64,000 bases of DNA, taken from Glebionis coronaria. Taxonomy: Eukaryota; Streptophyta; Magnoliopsida; Asterales; Asteraceae. The translations under genes and the position numbers were made by a program. This document shows, piece after piece, positions 46,628 through 58,101 of this stretch (the first letter of the stretch is position 1; each line of letters opens with the position of its first letter). The stretch is taken from NCBI GenBank assembly GCA_025667525.1, contig CM046876.1, positions 27,553,224 to 27,617,223 of the forward strand, read 5' to 3'. A model generated the notes under the pieces. The model was not told the DNA's origin, made no database searches, and worked only from the letters and a program-made list of their open reading frames with translations.

Positions 46628-47176
46628 CTTTGGTTCTTGATATCTGAGTTTTAAAACGGTTTTCTTTAACAATCTTGATTAATCTTGTGGTTAATCGTGT
46701 TCCTTTTGTGATTAATTGCAAGATTTTATCATTTTAAATTTTTTAGGGTTTTAAAATTTGGGGGTTTTGTGATTCTTGGTGATCTGTGGTGTTTAATTGG
46801 GTTCTTTTGTGCTTAATTAAACTCAATTGTGTTTCTGGTAAGGTTAATTGAAGAAACCCTAAAATCCAGAAATTAGGGTTTCATTCAATTTTTGGGCATT
46901 TGTTATTTTGTGTTAGTTATTTGTTATAACTAACATTTTCAGGTTGTTTTTCCGTTGTGCTTGTTGGTTGTGATTAGATCTTCTTGATCTTATTGGTTCT
47001 TGGGTTTCTTTGCTTGTTGCTGCGCGTGTAGTAACACCTCTCTCACTCTCTCTTCTTTATTTGTTGTTTTTAAAAGGGGTTTTAGGTGTCGAAGGGATTA
47101 GTTAGTCTTGGTTGTTGGTTATTGTGGAGATACAAGGAGTTTGTTGTGCTTTGTTTGATCTTTGTGTGCTTTCATT
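46628..47176 (+). other. Untranslated leader of element C
   Basis: T-rich 549-bp leader before ATG 47177, no open frame of note. Confidence 0.7.
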
Positions 47177-50100
47177 ATGTCTGTTTCTAAGAAAGGTGAC
47201 CAGGATGATGATCCTGTTAGTGATACTGAAACTGAAAGTGAAACAGTCATTCATACTAATGACCCTTTGTTTTTACACCCTACTGACACAAATGGGCAGC
47301 CCATTGTGAGTGTTAAACTCACTGGTCCTGAAAATTATAAAGTATGGGCTGCTGCATTTAAGCTTGCATTGCATACTAAGAATAAATTGGGTTTCATTGA
47401 TGGTACTTGTGAAAAGAATAATGATGATAATGTTTTAGCTGATCAATGGGATAGATGTAATGCTGTGGTTTTATCTTGGATCCTTGGATGTATCTCTTTT
47501 GAGTTATATCAAGGACAAATTTTCTCTAAAAATGCTAAAGATGTGTGGGATGAATTTAAAGAAACTTATGATAAGATTGATGGATCTGTTATCTATAATT
47601 TGCACTATAAGATTTGTTCTCTTACACAATCTGGCTCTTCTTTGTCTGAATACTATCACAATTACAACAGTCTTTGGAGGCAGTTTGACTCACTTGTCAA
47701 TCTTCCTTCATGTAAATGTGATGGTGCTCCTCAAATGAAGAGTCACAACTCTCTTATAAGACTCATGTAGTTTTTGATGGGCCTTGATGACACTTTCAGT
47801 GTTGTTAGGAGTCAATTACTAACTGCAGACCCTTTGCCAGATGTTAAATCTGCTTTTACTACTCTATCTAGGGTTGAGTCTCATAAGAATAATCTGGTTC
47901 ATGGTGTGAGTGATAAGAATACTGCTACTGCTTTTGTTGCTAAACCTAATAATTGGAATGGTAATAAAAATTCTCAAAACAGTCAAAATGGTCAAAACAG
48001 AGGTCCTAATAAGAATAACAATAAGTTTGTTTGCACTCATTATAATATGAATGGCCATACTGTTGATAGATGTTTTGAACTTAACGGATATCCTCCAGGT
48101 TTCAAGAAAAGGAATACTGGAGGATCTAATGGTTCTAATAATGTCTCTAGTTCTCTTGGTAATAATGTTGATCAGGGATCTGGGAAATCTCTTCCCTTCA
48201 CTGCTGATCAGATAAATAGACTCATGGCTTTGATTAATTCTAAGCCTGACATTGGTGAAGTGCAGTCTTGTGTTGCAGGTATTAAATTTGGTTCTAATCA
48301 TGTCATTAGTTTTGTCACTTATAGATTCTTTAATTTTAATACTAATATAAGTACTTATAGTACTTATATTGGTTGGATCTTTGATTCTGGAGCATCACAA
48401 CATATGACTTTTTCAACTGAACACTTATTTGATGTTATTGATGTGTCAAAATTGAATATATCTGTTTCACATCCTAATGGAACTATTGAACATGTTAAGC
48501 ATGTTGGAAACTTTAAACTATCAAGTAAAATTACTTTGAAAAATGTGTTGGTTGTTCCAGGTTATAAGGTCAGTCTTATTTCTGTTCACAAGTTGGCTAA
48601 AGATAGTAAATTTGTTGTTTCCTTTACTGAATCAAAGTGTTTTGTTCAGGATTCTCATCAAAAGTCCCTCTTGGGGACTGGTAGTGAAAATAATGGACTT
48701 TATCTGTTTGATTCAGGTAGGAAATTTGTTAATAGTGCTATCACTAAGTGTAATTTGTCTAAGTGTGTGTGGCATAACAGACTTGGTCATCCCTCAGACC
48801 AAGTTTTAGCTATTCTTAAGGATAAAATCCATCTTGATTCTGCTAGTAATGTTCAGCCTTGTGATGTGTGTCATATGGCTAAGCAAACTAGAGATCCTTT
48901 TCCTATAAGTGATCATAAGACTAAATGTTTGGGTGAAATTATTCATTTGGATGTTTGGGGTCCTTATAGGGTTAAAAGTAGAGATGGATTTAGATTCTTT
49001 CTTACTATTGTTGATGATTATACCAGGGCTGTGTGGTTATACATGCTTAAAGGCAAAGATGAGGTTTTTGATAAACTTGTTGAGTTTTATAAGCTAATCA
49101 AAAATCAATTTGATGTTGCCATCAAAGTGTTTAGAAGTGATAATGGAACTGAGTTTGTTAATCATAAATTTGAAAGTTTTATTAAACAAAATGGTGTTAT
49201 ACATCAAACTACTTGTGTGTATACTCCACAGCAGAATGGTATAGCTGAGAGAAAACATAGGCATTTACTTAATGTTGCTAGAGCCCTCATGTTTCAGGGG
49301 GGATTACCTTTGAACATGTGGCCTGAATCTATTCTTACTGCTGTTTATTTGATTAACAGGATTCCTAGCTCAGTCCTCTCTGGAAAAAGTCCTTATGAAA
49401 TGATTTATAAAACTGAACCTAATATCTCTCATTTAAAAAGTTTTGGGTGTCTTTGTTTTAGTACTGTACTTAATAATGTGGATAAGTTTGCTGCTAGGTC
49501 TGAAAAGTGTGTGTTTATTGGGTATTCATTCACTAAAAAGGGTTATAAGTTGTTTGGTATTGAGTCAAAACAAGTGTTTTATTCAAGGGATGTCAAGTTT
49601 TATGAAACAGTGTTTCCTTTTAAAAATGATGTTTGTAAAAATGGTTTGATCTTTGAATATCAGGGAGTAAATAGTTTAAATATTTTTGATTTAGCAGTAA
49701 ACAACTCTGATGATCCCCATGATGATTTGAGAGATAGAAAATTAGGAGATAGAGGTAGCATTTTAAAAGAGTCTGTCTTAGCTGAGAAAGTATCTACTGA
49801 TACTCCTATCATTGTTACCAGTGATACTCAGGGGTCAGAGTCTATGAATGATAAAAGTCACAGTCTTGGAAACCAGTATAACTTAGGCAATAATGATGCT
49901 AATGATATTGACAATAATGTTGCCCTAGATGATGAAAATTATGATTCTGAGGGTGAAGAGTTTATAGAATTCAACCAATATTTTCAACATAATAGTCTAG
50001 AGGAAACTGAGCTAAGAAGGTCTAGTAGACCACATAAGTTGCCTAGTAAACTTAGTGATTATGTGCTTGACAAGAAAGTTAAATATGATATTAACACTGT

Positions 50101-51715
50101 GGTGAACTATAATAACTTGTCTTTGCATAACTTTGTGTTCACTAATAACTTGAACAAAATACATGAACCTAAGTCTTACAATGAGGCAGCCAAAGACCCT
50201 AGGTGGGTTGAGGCTATGAATGAGGAGATGGAAGCTCTTAATAGAAACAATACTTGGGTGATTGTTGATCTACCTCAAGGTAGAAAGGCTGTTGCATGTA
50301 AATGGCTATGGAAGGTTAAATACAAATCTAGTGGTGATGTTGAGAGATATAAAGCTAGAGTTGTAGCAAAAGGGTTTAGTCAAAAAGAGGGAATAGACTA
50401 TGAAGAAACTTTTTCACCTGTTGTAAAAATTGTAACTGTTAGGTGTCTTCTTTCTGTTGCTGTGCACAATAATTGGCCTGTTTATCAGTTAGATGTAAAT
50501 AATGCCTTTCTTTATGGAGATTTAGATGAAGAAATTTATATGAATCTTCCTGAAGGGTATGGCTCTAACTCAAACAAGGTGTGCAAGTTAACAAAATCTT
50601 TATATGGGTTAAAACAGGCACCTAGAAAATGGAATGAAAAATTAACAAGTGTGTTAATTGAAAATGGTTTCTGTCAAAGTAAAAGTGATGTTTCTTTGTT
50701 TACTAAGACTGAGAATGAGTCTTTTGTTGCCCTGCTTGTTTATGTTGATGATATTATTATAACAGGGAACAATGAAAGTATTATCAATGACTTTAAAGAA
50801 TATTTGAGTTCAAAATTTAAAATTAAAGATCTTGGTAAACTCAAATATTTCTTATGTATTGAAGTACTTGATACTGACTCAGGATTGTGTCTTAATCAAA
50901 GGAAATATTGTTTGGAGTTGCTATCTGAATATGGAATGTTGGCTTGTAAGCCAGCTAAAGCTCCTATTCCAGATGCATCTAAGAAAAAGAAAAAACTTAT
51001 TGAAGATGAGATTGATACTGTGCTTGAAAACAAAACTTGTTACCAAAAGATTGTTGGTAAATTGATATATCTGACTCTAACTAGGCCTGATATTGCTTAT
51101 GTTGTTCATTGTTTAAGTTAGTTTATGCATGATCCTTATAAATCTCATCTGAAATTAGCTTTTCATGTTCTTAGATACCTGAAAAGGTCACCTGGAACTG
51201 GTATATCTTTTAAACATAATAATAATCTGAATCTTAATGCTTTTGTTGATTCTGATTGGGCTAAGCGCAAGATTACTAGGAAATCTGTTACTGGATATGC
51301 TGTTTATCTGGGTGATAATCTTGTATCATGGAAAAGCAAGAAACAATCTGTTCTAGCCAAATCTTCAGCTGAAGCTGAATATAGAGCTATGAATAGTGTG
51401 GCTTGTGAAATCATGTGGATACTTAAGATTATGAATGATCTTAAAGTAAAAGTGAATTTACCTGTGCCTATCAGTTGTGATAGCAGTTCTGCAATTCAAA
51501 TTGCAGCCAATCCTGTATTTCATGAAAGAACTAAACATTTTGAGATTGATTTATATTTCTTAAGGGAAAAGGTATCTGCAGGTTTGATCAAAACTGTTAA
51601 GGTCAAATCTGAAGATAATGTTGCAGACTTGTTTACCAAAGGGTTGTCTATTAAAGATCACAATTCTTTTTGTGAACTTTTGAAGCTTGTTGATCTGTAT
51701 CAGAAGTCAAATTAA
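47177..51715 (+). pseudogene. gag-pol: Gag-Pol polyprotein of element C, two nonsense codons
   Basis: A single frame from ATG 47177 to TAA 51713-51715, interrupted only by TAG 47768-47770 and TAG 51119-51121. The copia Gag (KLTGPENYKVWAAAFKLAL) lies near residue 45-60. A zinc knuckle with its second Cys changed to Tyr (CTHYNMNGHTVDRC) is near 285. The protease active site DSGAS is near 402. The integrase zinc finger WHNRLGH...CDVC is at 530-565, with catalytic residues in HLDVWGP (about 591), RSDNGTEF (about 655) and NGIAERKHRHL (about 690). RT YVDDIIITGN is near 1188 and RNase H FVDSDWAKRK near 1355. All catalytic acids are present. Both stops replace glutamine expected in the family, so they fit CAG-to-TAG changes. 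Confidence 0.93.
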
Positions 51716-51722
51716 GAGGGGG
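51714..51722 (+). other. Polypurine tract of element C
   Basis: AAGAGGGGG directly before the 3' LTR; it overlaps the last bases of the pol stop codon. Confidence 0.85.
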
Positions 51723-52178
51723 TATTAAATACTAATTTGACATCTGATGAAAGTTGGAGGTAAGAAAGGTAAATTATTTTCTATTATATTTTTTACTTTG
51801 CAAAGTTTGGTTTGAGTTTGACAGGTTTGGAGAAGTTGGAGGGCTAAATGTAGCAAAGTGACTCAACTTGAGTCAACCCTAGTCATTGGAGCATAAATAC
51901 TTGTTTCTTGTTATTTCCGTCATTCAGTTTTTGTTATCACTTTGTTTCATCTCTCACATAACAATATCCGCCATTGTTGATCTTGTTGATTTGTTCTTGT
52001 ATATTGATCTTGCCTGTAAGATCAAGTATACATTGTATTTCTTTGTTTTCTGAGTTGTATGTATGATCACAAAGCTAGGTATCACATTTGAAGTGATAGC
52101 CTAACGCAGTTATAGAAAAATAAAGGGGAGGTTGGTTGATTAAATCTGTTCTTATGTTTTGGTTTAATAAATCGAATA
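51723..52178 (+). repeat. 3' LTR of element C
   Basis: 456 bp, five substitutions against the 5' copy, followed by ATTAC (52179-52183). Confidence 0.93.
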
Positions 52179-52183
52179 ATTAC

Positions 52184-52905
52184 CATACCAGCAAGAGGCG
52201 TTGGCCAAACTTGAGTTGGTTGGGTGTAGTTAACCTACCAACTTATTATTTTGAAGCTTTTTTATTTTCATTTTGTCCTCTCAAGCTGCTAGTTTTTAAC
52301 CTTTTAGAAAAGGAAAATGTTATATCTACAAAAGATTTTATAAAACATTTTTTATAAATAAAAATCGTGTTAATATTTTCTCCCTCTTACTTTTAAGCCC
52401 TCATCCTCCAACAAATGCATGCTACATCATTTTATAAATTTTCTTTGTTAAAGTGTTTTGTGAATGTAGCATATCTCGAAAAGGAAAATTTTAAAGACAC
52501 CTTTCCTCCAATCCAATCCAATGGCTATATGTTTAAATTTAAAAATATTTCAAAACCTAACAAAAACAATATAAATACACCATTTTCTCTACATTATTTC
52601 TCACAAGAAAAACACAATTCCATCAACAAAAAACACAATATGAATATGAATCAACCACATAAAAGCGCTTTTTAATATTGATGACGAAACCGACGTTGAT
52701 TATTAATATGTTTCATAACTAGAATTAATGTTTGTTAGTATGTTTATTTTAAGAGTTGTAATGTAATATATTTAAATTTAATGAAAGAATTATCGTGTAG
52801 GTGGCGGTTTTATGAAAAATGAAAATTTGAGTGAAAATAAAATTGTGTTATTTGATGTTATGATGAAAGAGGTTTTTTTGTTGTTAGTGTTATAATGATG
52901 TGACG
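52184..52905 (+). mobile_element. Non-autonomous DNA-transposon-like copy 1 (paralog of 55600-56500)
   Basis: Shares order and wording with 55600-56500: CAAGxAGG, TTAACCTACCAACTTATTATTT, ATGAAT(A/C)TGAA(T/C)CAA, GTAATGTAATATATTTAAATTTA and GTAGGTGGxGGTTTTATG. A start-like MNMNQPHKSAF peptide (52643 on) is all that remains of coding. Element C inserted at its left edge (its upstream flank continues at 46150). It holds the empty target site for the MITE found in copy 2. It is probably an internally deleted PIF/Harbinger or similar transposon; superfamily not proven. Confidence 0.5.
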
Positions 52906-53510
52906 GAGAGTGATACTATAACAACAACACCTCGTAAAATTGTTAAATATTGAGTCTTATTAAGATAATAAGAGACGAATATATCGTTAACGTTCATCTC
53001 CAGTTGATCCAATCGATAAGATTAAACCAACATTTTTAAAAACTCATTTTCATTTTTTCTTTCAATTAATAATATCTCTTAAATCATTATTCGTTAAACG
53101 AAAAACATATATAATCACGAATCATTTAATTGTCTATCTTTAAAATAGCCATTTTGATATATACTATCGACGGAAAACTAATCTTCGTGGTTTTAACTTT
53201 TATCTCACAAGTATCTAAACACAAATTTGAATATACTATTAAAATCACATGTGATCAAAGACAAAGCTTGTCTTCTAGTGTATAGTTTAAGTAAATCTAA
53301 ATAGGTCATGCTTAAAATTAAAGAGCAATGTTAAATCATCATACATATTTTCTTACACACGTAATTAAAAATTATACATTTTTGACTTATTATCTCTCCA
53401 GATCTAAAATTTCAGTTTCGCCACATGTCAAGATCTTGTGTGTAAAAAAGTTCGTAGAAAGATTATGTAGGAAGATTATGTAAGAAGAATTAGCGATACT
53501 TTGAAAATAA
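52906..53510. other. AT-rich spacer, nothing recognised
   Basis: Only short open frames; no repeat ends or genes recognised. Confidence 0.4.
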
Positions 53511-53511
53511 A

Positions 53512-53690
53512 CTAGCATGATACCCACGCAATACAGCGGCGAGTATTTAATTAACGAATTTTTGGACGAACAAATGTTCTCTCTTACCAACTAAGTAATT
53601 TGTATTCTCATTAATGTAAAAGTTATAAAAAATCAAAATAAAATAAACTCACAAAAAATAGAAAAAAACTAAGAGCATGAGCATTGCTTC
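53512..53690 (-). mobile_element. Helitron-type 3' end, copy 1
   Basis: The minus strand ends ...GCGTGGGTATCATGCTAG with CTAG at 53515-53512 and T at 53511, after a GC-rich stem region (53523-53540). About 120 bp inward is homologous to 57604-57770 (shared GGCGAGTAT, TTTGTATTC, AAATCAAAATAAAATAAA words), showing two copies of one family. Confidence 0.55.
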
Positions 53691-54240
53691 TAAGTCTTCA
53701 ATGATTTAAAGCATTGATGGCATTTAATGAAAACAAAATTTAATAACAAAAACTTGTAACAATAACTTGATACTTGCCAAACTTTTCCAAAAAGCTTTAT
53801 AAAAAACTTTGAAAGCAATAGTAAAAACCTTCTCCAAAGACTTTCTATAATAGCAAAAAATTATTCACCATTTAAAGCATAAAAGATGCTCTTGATGGCA
53901 TACTCTAAACGTAGGCCCAAAATAAAACTTCATATTAATAAAGTTTTTATTGTATTTTGGATTAATAAAAAAAATTAAAATCAAACATTCTACGGATTAT
54001 ATTATAAATGGCACTATATTACAGTTTATTACTAATGTTTCGCGTTTATACTGTGAAGTAGTAAAAGTAAACTTGTAACACCGGGCAGCGTTCTTGTTGT
54101 AATGTAAACTTGTAAGAGAGGAAGGTATCACGGCGAAGGGTACTTCGTCGAGCTGACGTGGTCTCTCGTCGTGGCTCGTCGTGCCTTGTCGCCACACCCA
54201 CCCCATTTCGCCGAAAGAATTTCGCTTTTGCGAAATATGA
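53691..54240. other. MITE-like debris
   Basis: AGAGCATGAGCATTGCTTC (53673-53691) and AGATGCTCTTGATGGCA (53884-53900) are loosely inverted, as in common MITEs with GAGCAT ends. The following 150 bp is CG-rich with CGTCG words. No gene recognised. Confidence 0.3.
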
Positions 54241-54391
54241 ACGACGAGAGGTAGTGCTCAAAATAGCCGTTGGTTATTTAAATATAGCCGGGTTTTTTTT
54301 TTCTAAATATTCTTAATCTTTATATAAACTTTCCCCATTTAACAATTTTAACAATCGTATTCATTCTCCAAAATCAAAAAATACTACTAGA

Positions 54392-54727
54392 ATGGCTTGT
54401 TCAGCTCCACACACTTATGATCAAATCAAAACATTGATTGCTAACTTAATTAAAGAAGACAACGTTCGGCAGAAAGCGATTATAGATTTAGCCCTCAAAT
54501 TTGAAAGTGCATCCTCTTCAAAATTTGAACTGCAGGAAGCATGTGAAAATTGCAATGATATTCCAAAAGAGTGGCGTGATCAGATAATCGAATTTTTGAA
54601 AAAATAATCAAACCAAGACGATGCAATACATGATGCTTTGGTTGAAGAAGGCGTTAAAATCGAAAGACAGATAGAATTTAAAAAGAATGGATTAGAAAAT
54701 TTTAATTTCGGTGTTCTAGTTCTAATT
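54392..54727 (+). pseudogene. Small hypothetical gene relic
   Basis: The ATG opens a 71-codon charged, helical frame (MACSAPHTYDQIKTLIANLI...), stops at 54605-54607 and continues in the same frame for about 39 more codons to a stop near 54727. TTTATATAAAC (54319-54329) could be its TATA box. I do not recognise the protein. Such short genes occur inside non-autonomous DNA transposons. Confidence 0.4.
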
Positions 54728-54799
54728 TAAATAATGTTATTTTAATTTCAGTAATGTTATTTTATTTTCTATGTTGTAATTTTAATTTCAGTAATGTTA

Positions 54800-55320
54800 T
54801 TTTCCAACGACTATGTTTAAATTTGAATTTTCCAACGGCTATATATCAATTGACCATGGGTTCCAATGGCTCTATTTTCTCTATAAATACTACTTCAATT
54901 TAGTATTATTATTTTTCTCACACAAAACCATACTCTCAAACATGTCTCAAGAAACACAGTTGCAAACAAGAAATAAAACAAACGAAAAGCTACTCCAAGC
55001 AACCCATCGACACCGGAAAAGGTACCAGAGACAATCCCTCCACAACCTTACCCAAATACGATGGGTGAATCATCCGTTCCTACTGTTGATCAATCAGAGA
55101 GCCTGTTGAAGAATACCAAGTACCTGCTGAGTTCCGTCTTACTGAGAAACAAGAAAATCAACTGTTTAATGATGAAGAAGCATTACGTGAAGCATTAGCA
55201 GAAGAAGAAAGGGAGAAACAAGAGTTGGTGAAGCAAATTAAGTGGGAAAAGACTGTCGTATTCATCAAGAATTCTTGGGGTATTTCATCGGAATCCGATT
55301 CGGATCCCGAAACCGATTAA
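54800..55320 (+). pseudogene. Decayed hypothetical ORF with charged coiled-coil tail
   Basis: A promoter-like CTATAAATACTAC (54880-54892) precedes ATG 54942 (MSQETQLQTRNKTNEK). The frame breaks, then reads openly as PVEEYQVPAEFRLTEKQENQ, a glutamate-rich helix, and ends SDSDPETD at a stop near 55318. The ORF1-like product of a DNA transposon is possible; function not recognised. Confidence 0.35.
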
Positions 55321-55599
55321 ATTTTGTCGAACCGTACCGTATCGTATCGTATTGTTTTTAATTTTATTCCGTATTTGTAATTTTTATTTTCGTATTTGTA
55401 ATGTTTTATTTTAGTGAAATAAATTTTAGTTTGTGTGAAAATGGAAAAAAAAAAGATAGTGTTGGGGCCCAAATGAAGAGGGGTTGGATGTGTTGTGAGT
55501 GAGGGGTTATTTTGTTAGTTGTGTTGGTGTGATGTGACGTTAAGTTGACAGCTGACTAGACAAAATTTTGAGGGATGCCTTATTGTGACACCCTTGTCT

Positions 55600-56500
55600 C
55601 TAACACCTGCAAGCAGGTCGGGCAACTTAAGTTGGCTAGATGTTAACCTACCAACTTATTATTTCGAAACTTTTTTTTTCATTTTGCCTTATCAAACAGC
55701 TAGTTATTAACCTTTTTGAAAAAACTTTCACGTGCACCCATACACCCGCCCGCACACACAACGGCTACATATATAAGTTTAAAAATACTTTTAAACTTAC
55801 CATAAACAATAGAAAAAACATTTCTCATTGTTTCTCACACAAAAATATTATCCAACAAAAAAACACGATATGAATCTGAACCAATCACATAAAAACGTTT
55901 CCGATATCGATGATAAAACCGACATTAATTTTTAATATGTTTCATAATTATAAGTGATGTCTTTTAGTATGTTTATTTTTGGAATTGTAATGTAATATAT
56001 TTAAATTTAGGGGAAATGATCCCTGCTGTGGGCAGCAGCTATGTTGCCTGCTGCAACATCGTTTCTAGGCCATTTCACACGTCACCATTTCACACGTCAG
56101 ATTCAGCTCCCTTTCTTCCAATGCAATCGTCCGATGCCAGCCTTCAGTTTATAAGCAGATTTGGAGGTGCCGATGCAGTTGCAACAGTGGCTAAACCCTT
56201 GCTTTCTGAACTTCAGTTTAAGTGACCAAATACTAGCATAGGATTAGCCGCTTTTGCACGGGCACCGACACCTCCTAGTCTGCTTATAAACTGAAGGCTG
56301 GCATCGGACGATTGCATAGGGAGAAGGAACTGAAGTGTGGAATGGCCTAGAAACGATGTTGCAGCAGGCAACATAGCTGCTGCCCACAGCAGGGATCATT
56401 TCCCCTTAAATTTAATGAAAGAATTATTGTGTAGGTGGTGGTTTTATGAAAAATGAAAGGATGTGTAAAAAAATTGGGTTATTTGATGTTATAATGAGAA
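55600..56500 (+). mobile_element. Non-autonomous DNA-transposon-like copy 2, carrying a foldback MITE
   Basis: Paralog of 52184-52905. It retains a 21-codon frame beginning MNLNQSHKNVSDIDD at 55870. It is interrupted by the 396-bp element at 56010-56405; removing that element and one target copy restores collinearity with copy 1. Confidence 0.55.
56010..56405. mobile_element. 396-bp foldback MITE, Mutator-like (9-bp TSD)
   Basis: The ends are GGGGAAATGATCCCTGCTG and its exact complement. The first 66 bases of the two ends pair perfectly and pairing continues with few mismatches for most of the element. The 9-bp target duplication TTAAATTTA is at 56001-56009 and 56406-56414. The paralog at 52772-52780 has one TTAAATTTA and no insertion, proving the boundaries. 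The 9-bp duplication with long inverted repeats fits Mutator-like MITEs. No coding. Confidence 0.9.
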
Positions 56501-57020
56501 TAGTTATTTTAGTTTTTTTTTGTTTTTTTAAGTTTATGTTATTTTTATCAACGAACTATTTTATTCAATGAATTCAACAACAAACTTTCAAAATCGTAGT
56601 TGACTTCCAATATGTGCTCAATTTATGACTTGTTACCGACACGCTGTACCAGTTATTTTCACGTAAGTAATTTCTTTTTTTCTAATTTAAAAATAAATCC
56701 ATCTAACTATTCCACTAAGTATTAAATTAAAGTGAGTTTAATAAAAAAAAGAACTCTAAATTGAGGGTCAACGCAATACACATTGATAATTGACAAAGAA
56801 TTGAAAATGGGTAGATTTGGTTGTGGCTATGTTAAACAAAATTTATAAAGGGGTGATTGATGGTTTGATTAAACTATGGGAAGAACAAAATCATAGGGAT
56901 GATTTTAGTTTGTTTCTTCTGAGAATGCAAACCGGATTGCTTTTGGTACTTTCTGGGTACATGCAAATGATTGGGGTTTAAAATAAATAATGACGTTATA
57001 AATAAATCGGTAATATTGAT
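56501..57020. other. AT-rich spacer, nothing recognised
   Basis: No open frame or repeat ends recognised. Confidence 0.4.
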
Positions 57021-57029
57021 GAGATTAAC

Positions 57030-57482
57030 TAGGGTTTTAAATAGTGCGCTATAGCGCGTCTTATATCGGGCTATAGCGTGAAACGTAACCTCCACGTTAC
57101 GAAACAGACTAAGGGGCGTCTTAAGGCGTAGCGTGCTAAAAAGCGCCATAAAGCGTGATATAGCGCGCTATAGCGCGTAACGTGACGTTTTTTTTTTAAT
57201 CTTTTTGCTGATTTACAATTTTGCTCGTTTACTAATTTTTGGCTATTTAGTTGACTTGGGCTTAGTAATTTTACTATGGAAATAAATCCTTAAGTAACTA
57301 ATAGCCGGTTTTGTTTTCAACCAAAATTAAAATATTGCTTCATTTTATAAACTCGCTATATAAATACTAATTTATAAATATTTTGTGCCGCTATGTATCA
57401 CGCTTCGGAAAACGTCATAGCTTCGCTATAGCTTGTAGCTTGGCAATAACGCTACGTCACGCTTCACGCTATTTACAACCTT
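57030..57482. mobile_element. 453-bp MITE rich in TAGCGCGCTA words
   Basis: Ends AGGGTTTTAAATAG and CTATTTACAACCTT are imperfect inverted repeats, flanked by GAGATTAAC (57021-57029 and 57483-57491). The body has many GCGCTATAGCG-like palindromes. The 9-bp duplication suggests a Mutator-like origin; a hAT origin (8 bp) is less likely. Confidence 0.75.
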
Positions 57483-57603
57483 GAGATTAACACATAATTA
57501 ATAAGTATATTGTTGAAGTCGTTGAATAAAATAGTTAGTTGGTAAAAACGACATAAATTGGAAAGTACATGTCTATTTTTTTACTTTCACCCTTAAAGAC
57601 ATA

Positions 57604-57770
57604 CTAGCATGGTACCTGTGCAATGCAACGGCGAGTATCCGGTGACGATTTTGAGGTGAAAAATGTTATTACTCTTGCCCGTTAAATTTGTATTCAAAAA
57701 TTAAAGTTGTAAAAAAATTAAATCAAAATAAAATAAAATGAGAAAATGAGAAAAACTAAAAATTAATTAA
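57604..57770 (-). mobile_element. Helitron-type 3' end, copy 2
   Basis: The minus strand ends ...GCACAGGTACCATGCTAG with CTAG at 57607-57604 and T at 57603; homologous to the end at 53512. Confidence 0.55.
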
Positions 57771-58070
57771 AATATATTAAAATGGATAAACCAAAGAGCT
57801 TGAAATTTTAAAAAATATGGTAAAATTAGATTGTAAAAAAAATAATTAAATAAATATATATTTCAATTTTAAGGATAAAAATAGCTTTTTAATATGTTGT
57901 TACAAAAAGATATGGATTGTCAATTCCGAAATGAATATTTTTATAAAAACCAATTTTAAATGTTTTAATTTTCAAACTTTTAAAAATAAAAATATATCAA
58001 ATGCTTTATAATATAATAAAATATTCTATTAAGTTTGTTTCTTAATTTTAGTAGCATTACTAGAAGTATT
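57771..58070. other. AT-rich spacer
   Basis: No genes or repeat ends recognised. Confidence 0.4.
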
Positions 58071-58101
58071 CTTTTCAAAAGGACAAATTGAATAAAAAGA
58101 T

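Larger units (their letters stand above)
46160..52178 (+). mobile_element. Young, nearly intact Ty1/copia element C
   Basis: Identical-length 456-bp LTRs (46160-46615, 51723-52178) start TATTAAATAC and end TCGAATA. The target duplication ATTAC is at 46155-46159 and 52179-52183. The initiator-Met primer-binding site TGGTATCAGAGC (46616-46627) and polypurine tract AAGAGGGGG (51714-51722) are intact. I count five LTR differences. One frame of 1,512 codons spans Gag to RNase H with only two stop codons. Its termini are TAT...ATA rather than TG...CA, unusual but internally consistent. Confidence 0.95.

Noticed and set aside
47864..48301. 145-codon minus-strand frame
   Set aside because: Reverse of element C Gag, low-complexity composition mirrored from Asn-rich codons; no independent support.
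56016..56225. 69-codon frame as a gene
   Set aside because: It lies inside a foldback MITE defined by an empty site; the frame is chance.
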